From Dehalobacter sp. 12DCB1 (lineage in GTDB: Bacteria; Bacillota; Desulfitobacteriia; Desulfitobacteriales; Syntrophobotulaceae): DNA of 64,000 bases. Position 1 is the first letter of the stretch, and the number at the start of each line of letters is the position of its first letter. Positions 8,677 to 17,622 of this stretch are shown here, in pieces. Both the position numbers and the translations under genes were made by a program. The notes under the pieces are model-generated. The model was given only the letters and a program-made list of their open reading frames with translations. It searched no databases and was not told the DNA's origin. Location of the stretch: positions 62,001 to 126,000 of the forward strand of contig NZ_POSF01000011.1 in NCBI RefSeq assembly GCF_004343605.1, read 5' to 3'.

Positions 8677-8720
8677 TTTATATTTTTTACTTTAACTGGT
8701 TTCAAATTAACATCCATTAA
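8677..8720 (-). promoter_or_regulatory. Dehalobox-like operator and -10 element for rdhBA (8554-6853)
   Basis: TTAACATCCATTAA at 8707-8720 reads on the minus strand as TTAAT-GGAT-GTTAA, one base off the CprK consensus TTAAT-N4-ATTAA. A minus-strand TATAAA -10 lies at 8677-8682, its centre 34 bp from the operator centre, close to what is known for a class-II CprK-activated promoter. The same 34-bp distance is seen at 26463-26509. Regulation by the adjacent RdhK is inferred. Confidence 0.6.
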
Positions 8721-8781
8721 CTTTTTTACGTGTGTTTTGTCTTATACTCATTGATGAAAAGAATTAAACGGTAAATTTGTG

Positions 8782-9468
8782 TCAAAGTTCCATCCACTTA
8801 TTAATCAATTCTTTAAGCCGTTCCAAGTCAATAACCGTGATCTTGCTTGTTGTTTTATACAAAATATTTTCTTTTTTTAGAAGTCCAAATATTTTGCTTA
8901 TCGTCACAAAATGTACACCTGTTATTTCAGAAATAGCCTTTTGAGATAGTTTAATGTCTATTTGATAGACATTATCAACCGACTTCCCTTGGGTGAGGCA
9001 AAGCTCGTAAAGTAAGCGTAAGACCCGAACCGTTGGGTTATAAAGAACCATCTCCTTGGCCTCCCGCATAAAATAGCCACATTTTGATGAGTAGTTTGTG
9101 ATGAAATCGAAGAGCACTTCTTTGTCCTGCTGGAAAATTTCAAGAAGTTCTTCTTTGGAGAAAAAACAGACTGTGCTATTTTCTTCTGCAATAACATGAA
9201 CATAACAATCGTCAAATGGAAATAATCTATCGGCATAGGTATGAGGATCAGCATAGTACATTAATTTTTGCCTTCCGTCTTCATTTAGAAAGCTTATACT
9301 TAATCTTCCAGAGAGCACATAAACGATCTTATATATCAACTCTCCGGGCAAGACAATGGATTGTCCTTTAGAATAATTTCGGACAACTCCCATGTGAATG
9401 TAATTTTGCAGCTTTTTAATGGGATAAAAATTATTCGGTAAGATGTAATAACTATTTGTTTTTTCCAT
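8782..9468 (-). CDS. rdhK: CprK-type Crp/Fnr regulator of rdh genes
   Basis: 228 aa. N-terminal cyclic-nucleotide-binding-like barrel (residues ~10-125), long dimer helix, then winged helix-turn-helix with 'ISEITGVHFVTISKIFG' near residues 173-192. The signature 'LPNNFYPIKKL' at the N-terminus is shared with CprK. Lys 129 in 'SSKCGYFM' matches the helix lysine that in CprK lies near the bound halophenolate, as far as I recall. It should activate rdhBA 230 bp downstream on binding its organohalide. There are no Cys at the positions of the CprK redox switch (Cys 11/200). Nearest relative here is the RdhK at 26616. Confidence 0.93.
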   Translation of the reverse strand: MEKTNSYYILPNNFYPIKKLQNYIHMGVVRNYSKGQSIVLPGELIYKIVYVLSGRLSISFLNEDGRQKLMYYADPHTYADRLFPFDDCYVHVIAEENSTVCFFSKEELLEIFQQDKEVLFDFITNYSSKCGYFMREAKEMVLYNPTVRVLRLLYELCLTQGKSVDNVYQIDIKLSQKAISEITGVHFVTISKIFGLLKKENILYKTTSKITVIDLERLKELINKWMEL

Positions 9469-9718
9469 ACTTACATTCTCCCCTTTAATTTTTTACTGAT
9501 AACTTTCTCACAGGCAAAAATACTTGGTTTACAAAAAGACTACTTATCTGCTTATACTTTTTATTTCCTACATCACTTCCTTCCCTTGCAAGAGATGGTG
9601 AGAAAAGACAGAAGATCCTTTTGGTTTTGCTTTGCAATTCAAACAATTGCAAACCTTAGTATGATATTATATTTTTTTCTATATATTTTTTTTAGTAGAA
9701 ACTAAATGGCCTGGATTT

Positions 9719-9736
9719 ATTTAGCATAAGCTAAAT
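9719..9736. promoter_or_regulatory. 18-bp palindrome upstream of a soluble MCP-like gene
   Basis: ATTTAGC-ATAA-GCTAAAT has perfect 7-bp arms with a 4-bp centre, the spacing of Crp/Fnr and dehalobox sites but with different half-sites (TTAGC/GCTAA). It lies 118 bp before the 9854 gene and 250 bp from the divergent rdhK. A binding protein is inferred. Confidence 0.5.
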
Positions 9737-9771
9737 TGCCCAATATTATAACATGATAGACTTTCTATGTG

Positions 9772-9796
9772 ATAACCACTCGATAAGAGTGGTTAT
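9772..9796 (+). terminator. Hairpin in the leader of the soluble MCP-like gene
   Basis: ATAACCACTC and GAGTGGTTAT-type arms around a short GATA loop, followed by a T-rich stretch. It sits between the palindrome at 9719 and the gene at 9854, so it may end stray transcription or act as a leader attenuator. No anti-terminator fold is evident by eye. Confidence 0.5.
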
Positions 9797-9853
9797 TTAT
9801 TATTTCCGTTCATTATTTCTCATATTTTTATTTTTCCAAAGGAAGGATTTATT

Positions 9854-10723
9854 ATGGAAAATGCAAATCAGGAAAACCCTTATAGCCCTGAGGTCGGTAA
9901 TGGAGCTGATATTCTGGAATGTCTCAATAGAGCACTCCCTTACTTTCACAAAATGATACCTCTGGATAACATGATTGCCCTCTCTGATACCGAAAAGTAT
10001 CTTAACAGTGTCGAAAGTGAAAAAACAAGACTGCCTTTCAACGTCATAGGAAAACCACTGCCTCCGGGTGATGCACTTACTGAAGCGGTACGGACCGGCC
10101 AGCAAATCGTTATGACAGTCCCTACAGAAGTGTTTGGTTTTTCCTTTAAAGCCTTTTCCTTTCCGGTTAAAGATGATACCGGTAAAATAATCGGAGGCAT
10201 TGGCCTGGCCTTAAATCTGAAAACCCAGAATTTACTTACCGACACAGCACAATCTTTGTCCGCCTCTTCGCAGGAGGTCACAGCAACAACCGAGGAATTG
10301 TCCGCCGCTGCCATGAAACTGGCTCAGGAATTGGAAGGAATAAAATCCAGGGGCGAAAAAGTTTTGGAAGAAATCAAAAAAACCGATGAAATTCTCAAAT
10401 TTATTAATGATCTAGCAGCCAACTCTAACCTCCTAGGCATTAATGCCGCTATTGAAGCCGCCCGGGCAGGCGAACAAGGACGCGGATTTGCCGTTGTCGC
10501 GGAAGAAATAAGGAAGATGGCTACCAACAGTACTTCCTCAATCAAAGATATAAAAGAAATCGTTTCTTCTATTAAAGACGAATCCACGAAGTTAATTAGT
10601 CAAGTCATCCAAGCCTCCGGATTAGGCGAAAGCCAAGCTGCTGCTTCTGAGCAAATCACAGCTTCCATGTCCGAATTGGCATTATCCGCTGAAAATATTA
10701 TGAAAGTGGCTCAAATACTTTAG
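9854..10723 (+). CDS. Soluble methyl-accepting chemotaxis-like sensor
   Basis: 289 aa, no membrane helices. An N-terminal sensor-like region (residues ~15-120, ending '[13 protein letters not shown]') precedes a short MCP signalling hairpin with the conserved tip around '[20 protein letters not shown]' and '[10 protein letters not shown]'. Most of the long coiled coil of normal MCPs is missing. The ATG has an AAGGAAGG Shine-Dalgarno. It belongs to the same family as the gene at 5486 and the fragment at 40896. Its position between rdhBA units suggests that it reads a cue connected with dehalogenation, such as redox state or substrate, but CheA/CheW partners are not here and the output is unknown. 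Confidence 0.85.
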   Translation: MENANQENPYSPEVGNGADILECLNRALPYFHKMIPLDNMIALSDTEKYLNSVESEKTRLPFNVIGKPLPPGDALTEAVRTGQQIVMTVPTEVFGFSFKAFSFPVKDDTGKIIGGIGLALNLKTQNLLTDTAQSLSASSQEVTATTEELSAAAMKLAQELEGIKSRGEKVLEEIKKTDEILKFINDLAANSNLLGINAAIEAARAGEQGRGFAVVAEEIRKMATNSTSSIKDIKEIVSSIKDESTKLISQVIQASGLGESQAAASEQITASMSELALSAENIMKVAQIL

Positions 10724-10968
10724 CTATACTCAGATACTTAAATTTGACACCAAAAGCATCTTAATCTAAATAAAAATACAATACAGCTTTAACTAAATTG
10801 AAATATCCCAATCATATTATTCTATCCAGTGATGCATACGAAACTAAGTAGTCGGGACTACATAAATAAATAGTGAACCCTACTATTTTGCGTATTTACA
10901 TCAAATATTTTAATTTAATTAATTCCTGCTAAACTTTTTTTGAATTAATCGTACTATAATATCTTATA

Positions 10969-11096
10969 GTTGCAATTGGCCATTTTTGATGGCGTTGCAA
11001 TTGTACCCATAACACCCATAGCAGCAACTGCTGCCCCGGTTCTCAGAAAATCGTGGCGGTTTACCAAAAAATTGCTGCTTGGGTTCTTTTTCTTTA
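10969..11096 (-). pseudogene. Remnant of an rdhA signal-peptide region
   Basis: About 125 bp align closely, base for base, with the start of the rdhA at 6853 (bases ~8095-8220), covering the Tat signal codons. The twin-arginine codons are mutated (CGC CGC GGT to CGC CAC GAT, so Arg-Arg-Gly becomes Arg-His-Asp), one A is inserted in the following homopolymer, and the homology stops at both ends. No reading frame remains. This is the trace of a lost rdhA copy. The remaining bases of the 10724-11289 gap hold nothing else I recognise. Confidence 0.85.
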
Positions 11097-11289
11097 GCCC
11101 CTTACCCTATTCTATTTAAAATTGCAATTTCGTGAATTATTTTACGCTTAATATGTAAAGGCGCTTTTTGCGTTGCAAATAAAATACGGCGTACTTAAAG
11201 GCACACCGTATCTTACCGAATATTATTTCATAATAATTATTCAAATCATATGATCTGATTCTCCATCAATGATGAATGAAGACAAATCA

Positions 11290-12714
11290 TTATTTAGACG
11301 ACTGAGTTGTTTGAGTTGTTTGAGTTGTTTGAGTTGGCTGAGTCGTTTGAGTCGGCGGATATCCGGCCGGCATAGGAAATAGCTCAGGCCACTCCAGCCA
11401 CCATTTGTATTTCGTGATTTCTTCAGTGCCGTATCCAAACATATCGTCGATTTGTTTGAGAAGAGATGCTGATTGTTTTCCATGGCTGCCGATCCAAACG
11501 CCGGCCTCATGGAACCAGGAATCTTCTTTGGAGCTCCAAGGACAGACCTTGATGCAGCGTCCGCAACTGAAGCCCTCCTGATTACCCGTACGGAAGGCTG
11601 CGCATTTCTTAAAATCGCTGTTCCAACGCAGGTAGCCGTTGTATGCTACGGGTTCATCATCAAACGAGATCGCTTTACCCGGACAATTATCTGAGCACTT
11701 CTTACACACTCGACAAAAATCAAGCATTCCAAAATCGATCGGCTTATCAGGGACAAGCGGGAGATCCGTCGTAACAGCCGCAACCTTATTGCGGAAACCC
11801 ATACGCGGATGCGCAACGCAGTCACCGGTTCGTGTCAGTTCTCCCATACCGCACGCGATCAGTATCGGCCCCATCACTGAAGCATAATTGGCAAAGTGGT
11901 GGGCCCGGGCGTGATAGCCAAGCGAGCGAATATACTGAGCCAGCATAATGGAAATATTGGCTGATGCGTGATAGCAACGGTAAGATTGGCTTTTAGCAAT
12001 GCCGTCATAACCGGTAGAGGCCATATACGTTTCCAGATGCTGCTCCACAGCGACACAGATAACATAAGGAAGCCGCTCCGTAACAGGTATTTCCTTCATG
12101 AGAAGCAGAGGGTCAACTTTGCCGGTGGCATAGTCCCCATGTGTCGGCGAGATTCTATTAGAATAATATGCGTAAGGAGGCATTTTGCCGATGCCGACTT
12201 CGTCAGCCCGCATATAATAACACGTGTCTTTGATATGCTTGGACATAATTTCAGGATCAGGTACTGGCAGTTTTTCCTTCCTCGGCGGCGGACCGACAAC
12301 AGCTTGGTCTGTACTTATAAAACCAATGGCATAACCAAATCCTGCAGCCATTGGGTCACGTTTGCCCTGTGTCACATAGTTCCAACGCGGTACTTCGCCC
12401 AGTTCTCCACGGATCGCCATGGTAAAACCGTTATCGTACTCACTTATATTTTTTACTTCGCCTACGATCTTTGATGTACCCAACCATTCGTCGTTGTGCT
12501 CCGCATAACGTACGGCAGCTCCACCGTAATTCGGTTTAGGCACAAGTTTGCACCAGTTGCCATTCGCGGGCGATGCATAATCCAACGAAACCAACGAAGC
12601 ATTTTCAGCTTTCAGAGCATCCGGATTAATTGCACCGATGACTCCTGCCGCTGCCGCCGCCACGCCAGCTTTAAGGAATCCACGTCGACTTAAGCTTGGC
12701 TTTTTATCCTCCAT
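11290..12714 (-). CDS. rdhA: Reductive dehalogenase catalytic subunit, CprA-like, with repetitive C-terminus
   Basis: 474 aa from the ATG at 12714, chosen because AGAAGGTG lies 6 bp upstream; an ATG at 12744 overlapping the rdhB stop is possible and adds 10 residues. Tat motif 'SRRGFLKAG' starts near residue 9, unusually close to the N-terminus. Fe-S cluster 1 CRVCKKCSDNCP begins near residue 334, cluster 2 CGRCIKVCP near 384. Catalytic Tyr is in 'RCYHASAN', Arg in '[10 protein letters not shown]'. After the usual '[10 protein letters not shown]' end there is a ~28-residue Pro/Gln/Thr tail (TQTT repeats) encoded by 9-bp DNA repeats and absent from other copies. It should work with the RdhB encoded 29 bp upstream. 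Confidence 0.96.
   Translation of the reverse strand: MEDKKPSLSRRGFLKAGVAAAAAGVIGAINPDALKAENASLVSLDYASPANGNWCKLVPKPNYGGAAVRYAEHNDEWLGTSKIVGEVKNISEYDNGFTMAIRGELGEVPRWNYVTQGKRDPMAAGFGYAIGFISTDQAVVGPPPRKEKLPVPDPEIMSKHIKDTCYYMRADEVGIGKMPPYAYYSNRISPTHGDYATGKVDPLLLMKEIPVTERLPYVICVAVEQHLETYMASTGYDGIAKSQSYRCYHASANISIMLAQYIRSLGYHARAHHFANYASVMGPILIACGMGELTRTGDCVAHPRMGFRNKVAAVTTDLPLVPDKPIDFGMLDFCRVCKKCSDNCPGKAISFDDEPVAYNGYLRWNSDFKKCAAFRTGNQEGFSCGRCIKVCPWSSKEDSWFHEAGVWIGSHGKQSASLLKQIDDMFGYGTEEITKYKWWLEWPELFPMPAGYPPTQTTQPTQTTQTTQTTQSSK
11303..11356 (-). repeat. Six 9-bp tandem repeats inside the 3' end of rdhA
   Basis: Units TGAGTTGTT (x3) followed by variants TGAGTTGGC, TGAGTCGTT and TGAGTCGGC run without interruption. 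Because the unit is 9 bp, changes in copy number keep the frame. They encode the Gln/Thr/Pro-rich tail of the rdhA. Confidence 0.9.
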
Positions 12715-12743
12715 CTTTACACCTTCTTTACTGAATTTGACCA

Positions 12744-13052
12744 TTAAGCCTGCAACGATTCATTGCTCTTCTTTTTGACGCCGATATAACCTAATAGACG
12801 GGCCAGAATAACAGCTAATACAACAGAGATTCCTCCAAACAAGAAGATTGCTGTACTTGTTGCCTTAACATGTCCGACCGAGGCATTGATGTAGATAAAA
12901 GAAATCCCCATCCAGGTTATTGCATACCACACAACGTATAAAGTCCAGTTTAAAATTGTCCTCCAATTTTGTTCATATTTGGCACGGGTCTTTAAAAAGA
13001 GTCCGCCGGCTAAAAATAAAACGCCCGCCAGAAAAACTAAAAATGTACCCAT
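12744..13052 (-). CDS. rdhB: Reductive dehalogenase membrane anchor, CprB-like
   Basis: 102 aa, three predicted helices, block '[20 protein letters not shown]' near residues 54-73. Shine-Dalgarno GGAGGTGAG 7 bp before the ATG. It is translated first in the rdhBA unit; its stop (TAATG) overlaps a possible extended rdhA start. A minus-strand TATAAT-like -10 (13097-13102) lies upstream, but any RdhK site near 13127-13140 is degenerate. Confidence 0.95.
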   Translation of the reverse strand: MGTFLVFLAGVLFLAGGLFLKTRAKYEQNWRTILNWTLYVVWYAITWMGISFIYINASVGHVKATSTAIFLFGGISVVLAVILARLLGYIGVKKKSNESLQA

Positions 13053-13155
13053 AACTTTCTCACCTCCTTTCCGGTGAAATAACCTGTTATGGGTACATTA
13101 TATTTAAATTTTTATGCCCAAAGTTTTATCACGACTTTAACATTTCTATTATTTT

Positions 13156-13935
13156 TTACAAAGGGAACAAATCGTTATCCAAGCTTCTGCCTTGATTACT
13201 AAAAATGTGCGTTTCCTGCGTCAGGCGTTTTAATCCTTTCAGATCATGAATGATGATTGTATTCTTATTCTTTTCGATGATATTCTTTTTTTTCAGCCCG
13301 CCCAACACCTTCGAGACTGTAACATAGTGTGCACCTGTGATTTCCGAGATCCTTTTCAGGGAAAGGTCGATTTGTATTTCAAACGAATCTCCTACGGCAA
13401 CACCTTTCGTCATACACAGTTTATATAATAACCTTACCACCCTGATCGTGGGATTGTATAAATCCATTTCAGCCATTTGCCGCATGTAATAAGAAATTTT
13501 AGCATGATAGTTTTTTATAATATCAAAAAAAACTTCCTGATCTTTTTGAAAAATTTGTTCCAACTGCTGTTTTGTAAAATAACAAATCTCTGTTTTCTCG
13601 AGCGCAACAATATAATACTGGTTATAAGCTTCAAATAATCTGCCCATCATATTGTATTTACCGGCAGTATAAATAAACCTTTCCCTTCCATCATCAACTA
13701 CCAAATTAACTCTTATTCTACCCGATAGAATATAAATGAGAGCCTTGGGTTCTTCTCCCGGTATAAGGACGGCACTGCCTTTCTTAAAAGTTTTTATAGT
13801 TCCTAACTCAATATACTTATACAGTCTTTCGACAGGATATAAAGAATCGGGAATAATCATCTCAAATTTTATTTGTTCTATACTGCTCCCGCTATTTTGC
13901 CTTTGCATTTTCTTACGTGGCGTTGAAGGATTCAT
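13156..13935 (-). CDS. rdhK: CprK-type Crp/Fnr regulator of rdh genes, extended N-terminus
   Basis: 259 aa. Signature 'IIPDSLYPVERLYKYIELG' lies at residues ~28-46, so the protein carries about 20 more N-terminal residues (basic, Gln/Ser-rich) than its relatives. An internal start is possible, but GGGGTG precedes the first ATG at 13935. Effector-helix lysine in 'HAKISYYM', HTH 'ISEITGAHYVTVSKVLG' near residues 200-217. The C-terminal ~15 residues extend past the usual end. Expected to control the rdhBA pair 100 bp downstream. Confidence 0.92.
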   Translation of the reverse strand: MNPSTPRKKMQRQNSGSSIEQIKFEMIIPDSLYPVERLYKYIELGTIKTFKKGSAVLIPGEEPKALIYILSGRIRVNLVVDDGRERFIYTAGKYNMMGRLFEAYNQYYIVALEKTEICYFTKQQLEQIFQKDQEVFFDIIKNYHAKISYYMRQMAEMDLYNPTIRVVRLLYKLCMTKGVAVGDSFEIQIDLSLKRISEITGAHYVTVSKVLGGLKKKNIIEKNKNTIIIHDLKGLKRLTQETHIFSNQGRSLDNDLFPL

Positions 13936-14511
13936 TTTTTACACCCCATTTTAGGATTGATTTAATATACTTTCTAAAAAGAGGTCAAACCATAATAAAT
14001 TTATAAGTTCTTACGATAATCAATGATTAACTTCCCAATTATCATTACGTCCCTGGTATTCTTTGATTCAACCTTGACTTCATGTTTACATTTCCCCTTT
14101 CTAATTATTTTATTATGACTAATGAATTTATTTATCCTGATCCTCTAATAATTTGTGATTGATTTAGAATTAAATAGAACACATAGATCAAGTTAGAATC
14201 GAAACGTTCAAACGCTTATTATGTTAACTATACAATAGTGGTAATGGCTAATTGTTTAAACCATGATAACATTTTTCACGGTTTGGAAATCAGTACATAT
14301 TCAATATTGCCTAATATTCATAAAAAGCGGGAACTTGTCAGATTCGAATCCGGATTCGAATCTTAGTTTTTCCCAGGCGGTCATCCTCCTGGGGATTCCG
14401 ACGGAAGAGCGGGAGAACCGTGACAACATGCTAAGCGCCTATAATGAACTACTAAAAATACTCGTTCATTGCCCAAAGCAGAGTAGACACAGCGCGAAAA
14501 GAAGTCTTCTA
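13936..14511. other. Gene-free stretch between two rdh units
   Basis: About 575 bp with no supported gene. An 85-codon plus-strand frame at 14263-14520 has no Shine-Dalgarno and no family features. The region likely includes the promoter of the rdhK at 13156 and leftover sequence from rearrangement. Confidence 0.5.
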
Positions 14512-14530
14512 CGTGCTTAGCTGGGCACGC
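14512..14530. repeat. 19-bp hairpin-forming repeat, copy 2
   Basis: Identical to 1444-1462 (CGTGCTTAGCTGGGCACGC), followed in both places by an A-rich 'AcATAAA' string. It lies directly before the terminator at 14542. Confidence 0.6.
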
Positions 14531-14541
14531 AACATAAAAAA

Positions 14542-14585
14542 GGAGTATTGCTAAGCTACTTAAATTCGTAGCTTAGCAATACTCC
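14542..14585 (-). terminator. Rho-independent terminator of the rdhBA unit at 14661-16345
   Basis: Perfect 18-bp arms at 14542-14559 and 14568-14585 (GGAGTATTGCTAAGCTAC and its complement) with an 8-nt loop. The six A on the plus strand just before it give a U-run for minus-strand transcripts. It lies 75 bp past the rdhA stop. Confidence 0.85.
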
Positions 14586-14660
14586 GTGGTTAGTTTGCTT
14601 TTTATTAAAGTTATTATTTATTGGCCATCATTAATGCGTCAAAATGCCATAGGCTATAGA

Positions 14661-16025
14661 TTAATATTTTTGAAGGCCTGGCAGTACTTCAGGTGTAGGC
14701 CATAATTCCGGCCACTCCAGCCACCACTTGTACTTTTCGACTTGCTCAGTACCGTACCCGAACATATCATCCATGGACTTGAGCAACGTAGATAAAGTTT
14801 CTCCAGAACTGCCGATCCATACCCCGGCATCATGGAACCAGGACGCCTCTTTAGTGTTCCAGGGGCAGACCTTCATACAGCGGCCGCAGGAAGCGCCTTC
14901 TTCATTCGTTGTACGGAATATGGTGCATTTTTTAAAGTCACTGTTCCAGCGCAGATAACCGTTATACTCAATAGGATCCGCATCCTGGGTAATGGCGCCG
15001 GCCGGACAATTGTCCGCACATTTTTTGCATACCCTGCAAAAATCTTGCAGACCAAAATCAATGGGTTGATCAGGAAGCAGCGGCAAATCCGTCGTAACGG
15101 CAGCAACTTTATGACGGAAACCTAAACGTGGATGAATAGCGCAGTCGCCTGTTCTGGAAAATTCACCAAGACCGGCGGCAATGACGCAAGGGGTCATCAC
15201 TGCTTTATAATTGCGAGCGTGATGGGCCCGGGCATTGTAACCAAGGCTCCGAATGTAGTTAGCAAGCGTGACAGCAACGACACCGGAAGCATGGTAGCCC
15301 CTAAACGATTGCGCAATACTGATTGAATCATACCCCGTAGACGCTAGCATCGTCTCCAGATGTTGGTCAATCGCAACGACGATGACGTAAGGAAGTCTAT
15401 CCGTTACCGGAGTAACTGCATTGGCCACATCATTCATTGCCAACGCTTTCGGATTTGTAATCTTATCCAAATACCAAGCATACTCCGGCATACGGCCAAT
15501 TCCAACTTCATCGGCCCGCAGGTAATAGGCAAAGTCTTTGATGTTCTGAGACATTTGTTCCGGATCGGGAATACTCAGTTTAACAGGAGATACTTTGCCT
15601 TGCACTGCAGCCTCTGTAGCCAAAATCACTAAAGTATCATTCTCGGCAGCCCCTTCCGGAGCCTTTCTAACAAAATACATCCTGCCTCGTTGGGCTTCAG
15701 GGCCGTATAAGCCGCGGCCAGCCTGTGAAAAGCCTGCTTCTGCTTCGCTTATATTTTTTATTTCACCAACGATCTTCGAGGTACCAAGCCATTCATTATT
15801 GTATTGAGCTAATTTGACTTTTGCAGCTCCATATTGTCCACTGGGCTTTAATTTAGATTGTGCTCCATTTCTGGCAGCGCTTGATCCAACAGCAGCCTCA
15901 GCTGCAACAGCAGTTTTCGTACCTATTGTGCCCATAATTCCCATCGATACTGCTGCAGCGGCCCCTGCTTTCAGAAAATTTCTGCGGTTGATTTGCAACT
16001 CTTTTTTCTGACCGTTATTCTCCAA
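14661..16025 (-). CDS. rdhA: Reductive dehalogenase catalytic subunit, CprA-like
   Basis: 454 aa, TTG start supported by a GGGGGG Shine-Dalgarno 8 bp upstream. Tat motif 'NRRNFLKAG' near residues 13-22, long Ala-rich h-region. Fe-S motifs [12 protein letters not shown] and CGRCMKVCP with the extra Cys in 'KKCTIF'. Catalytic Tyr in 'RGYHASGV', Arg in '[10 protein letters not shown]'. Very similar over the whole length to the rdhA at 17623, including '[10 protein letters not shown]' versus '[10 protein letters not shown]', so these two neighbouring units derive from a tandem duplication. Likely an aryl-halide dehalogenase by resemblance to CprA. It follows rdhB by 14 bp. Confidence 0.96.
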   Translation of the reverse strand: MENNGQKKELQINRRNFLKAGAAAAVSMGIMGTIGTKTAVAAEAAVGSSAARNGAQSKLKPSGQYGAAKVKLAQYNNEWLGTSKIVGEIKNISEAEAGFSQAGRGLYGPEAQRGRMYFVRKAPEGAAENDTLVILATEAAVQGKVSPVKLSIPDPEQMSQNIKDFAYYLRADEVGIGRMPEYAWYLDKITNPKALAMNDVANAVTPVTDRLPYVIVVAIDQHLETMLASTGYDSISIAQSFRGYHASGVVAVTLANYIRSLGYNARAHHARNYKAVMTPCVIAAGLGEFSRTGDCAIHPRLGFRHKVAAVTTDLPLLPDQPIDFGLQDFCRVCKKCADNCPAGAITQDADPIEYNGYLRWNSDFKKCTIFRTTNEEGASCGRCMKVCPWNTKEASWFHDAGVWIGSSGETLSTLLKSMDDMFGYGTEQVEKYKWWLEWPELWPTPEVLPGLQKY

Positions 16026-16039
16026 CTTTATCCCCCCTG

Positions 16040-16345
16040 TTAAGCTTGTAATGTAGTTTCCTTTTTCTTAGCACCAATGAAACCGAGTAAACGGGCCAGG
16101 ACAACTGCAAGCACTACCGATATCCCTAGGAACAGGAATATTGCCGTGCTTGTTGCTTTAACATGCCCGACTGAGGCATTGATGAAAATAAAGGAAATCC
16201 CGATCCAGGTTATCCCATACCATACAACATACAGGCTCCAGTTAAGGATCGTTTTCCACCTCAGCTCCTTTTGAGCGCGAGGTTTAATAAAAAGAATACC
16301 GGCGAGAAATAACAGACCCGCTAAAAAGACCAAAAATGTACCCAT
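16040..16345 (-). CDS. rdhB: Reductive dehalogenase membrane anchor, CprB-like
   Basis: 101 aa with three helices and '[20 protein letters not shown]'. Shine-Dalgarno GGGGAGGTG before the ATG. Upstream, a minus-strand TACAAT -10 at 16397-16402 and an imperfect palindrome TTTATGTCGCGGATTAAA (16422-16439) are present; the latter may be the RdhK site, but the half-sites deviate strongly from TTAAT/ATTAA. Confidence 0.95.
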   Translation of the reverse strand: MGTFLVFLAGLLFLAGILFIKPRAQKELRWKTILNWSLYVVWYGITWIGISFIFINASVGHVKATSTAIFLFLGISVVLAVVLARLLGFIGAKKKETTLQA

Positions 16346-16484
16346 AGCTCTTTCACCTCCCCTTTTTCCAAGTGGAAATTAAATCGTTACAGGTACATTG
16401 TATTAAATCAGTATCGTTCAATTTATGTCGCGGATTAAATCTATATCCTTTTTAGGATATTTTTTTAATTTATCATCGTCGTTA

Positions 16485-17198
16485 TCATGAAATAGGATTG
16501 CTTTCATGACCGGTAAAAATATGCGTTTCATGTGTCAACATTTTGAGTTTTTCCATATCATAAACAAATATTTTCTCCCTCTTTTTTTCCAGGATATGAT
16601 GTCTTTTTAAGTAACCTAATGCTTTGGAGACGGTTACATAGTGGGCCCCGGTAATTTCTGAGATACTCGTTAAAGATAAGTCATTATTTACTTCACAATA
16701 ATTAGCCCCTGCTGTACCTTTAGAGTTACAAAGTTCATACAACAGCCGTATGACTCGAACTGCCGGATTAAAATAATCCATCTCGGCGACTTGCCTCATG
16801 TAATAAGATGTTTTAGAGAGATAGTTCCTTATCACATCGAAAATAATTTGTTGGTCCTCACGGAAAATTCTTGCAAGCTGCTCTTCATTGAATAAGCAGA
16901 CCTTGCTGTCTTCCATCGCAATAATATGAAGATTATGATATGTTTCAAATAACCTGCCTACAAAAGTGTGCATGCCGGCAAAATACATTAATCTTTCCCG
17001 GTCATCATCAAAAACCAAGTCAACTCTTATCTTACCGCTTAATACATAAATGATTGCATGTGGCTCTTCTCCCGGAAAAACCACTGTACTGCCCTTGGCA
17101 AAAGATTTTACTGTTCCCAAGTGGACATAGTCCTGTAATTTTGGAACAGGATAAAAGGTATCGGGTACAATTGCTCCACACTTTCTGAAGTTTTCCAT
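16485..17198 (-). CDS. rdhK: CprK-type Crp/Fnr regulator of rdh genes
   Basis: 237 aa, start 'MENFRKCGAIVPDTFYPV'. Cys 7 is placed like Cys 11 of CprK, but the partner Cys in the DNA-binding domain is missing (sequence 'KALGYLKRHH'), so the known disulfide switch cannot form within one chain. Effector-helix lysine is in 'LSKTSYYM'. HTH 'ISEITGAHYVTVSKALG' near residues 177-193. Close relative of the RdhK at 19691. Expected to control rdhBA 140 bp downstream. Confidence 0.93.
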   Translation of the reverse strand: MENFRKCGAIVPDTFYPVPKLQDYVHLGTVKSFAKGSTVVFPGEEPHAIIYVLSGKIRVDLVFDDDRERLMYFAGMHTFVGRLFETYHNLHIIAMEDSKVCLFNEEQLARIFREDQQIIFDVIRNYLSKTSYYMRQVAEMDYFNPAVRVIRLLYELCNSKGTAGANYCEVNNDLSLTSISEITGAHYVTVSKALGYLKRHHILEKKREKIFVYDMEKLKMLTHETHIFTGHESNPIS

Positions 17199-17502
17199 GC
17201 CCTTCTTTTCCCCCTTATCAACTTTCTTTACCAGAGATTAATATTCAATTTTCCCCATATTTCACCCCTCCATTCTCTAAAAACTTTTAATTTGTTTGCA
17301 TATATTAAAATTATTTTGAATCGTCTGTGCTAAAATATTAAATTGATAAGTTCATTGTCTTTAAGAGTGAAAAGATAGCACGAACATTATACAATAAAAT
17401 TTCTTTGTATGATTTAATTCACGACAACTTTATGTACGAAGGTTTGTTAAGGTTGCTTATTAGGATTATTGATTGGTTAGATATATTTTGATTTAAAGAA
17501 AA

Positions 17503-17546
17503 AAGGAGTGACGCTAACTATTAATATGTAGTTAGCGTCACTCCTT
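17503..17546 (-). terminator. Rho-independent terminator of the rdhBA unit at 17623-19322
   Basis: Perfect 18-bp arms 17503-17520 and 17529-17546 (AAGGAGTGACGCTAACTA), 8-nt loop, with an A-rich run on its left that supplies the U-run on the minus strand. It lies 77 bp past the rdhA stop. Confidence 0.85.
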
Positions 17547-17622
17547 CATTTAATTTGGCATATCGCGGTTAATTATTGATTGAATATAATTAGATGATTA
17601 TTGGATAGTTAAAATACGGCGA

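Noticed and set aside
11303-11356. Possible CRISPR-like repeat
   Set aside because: Repeats are 9 bp with no spacers and lie inside rdhA; no cas genes are present.
14263-14520. 85-codon plus-strand frame between two rdh units
   Set aside because: No Shine-Dalgarno, no family features, and it runs into the 19-bp repeat; treated as non-coding.
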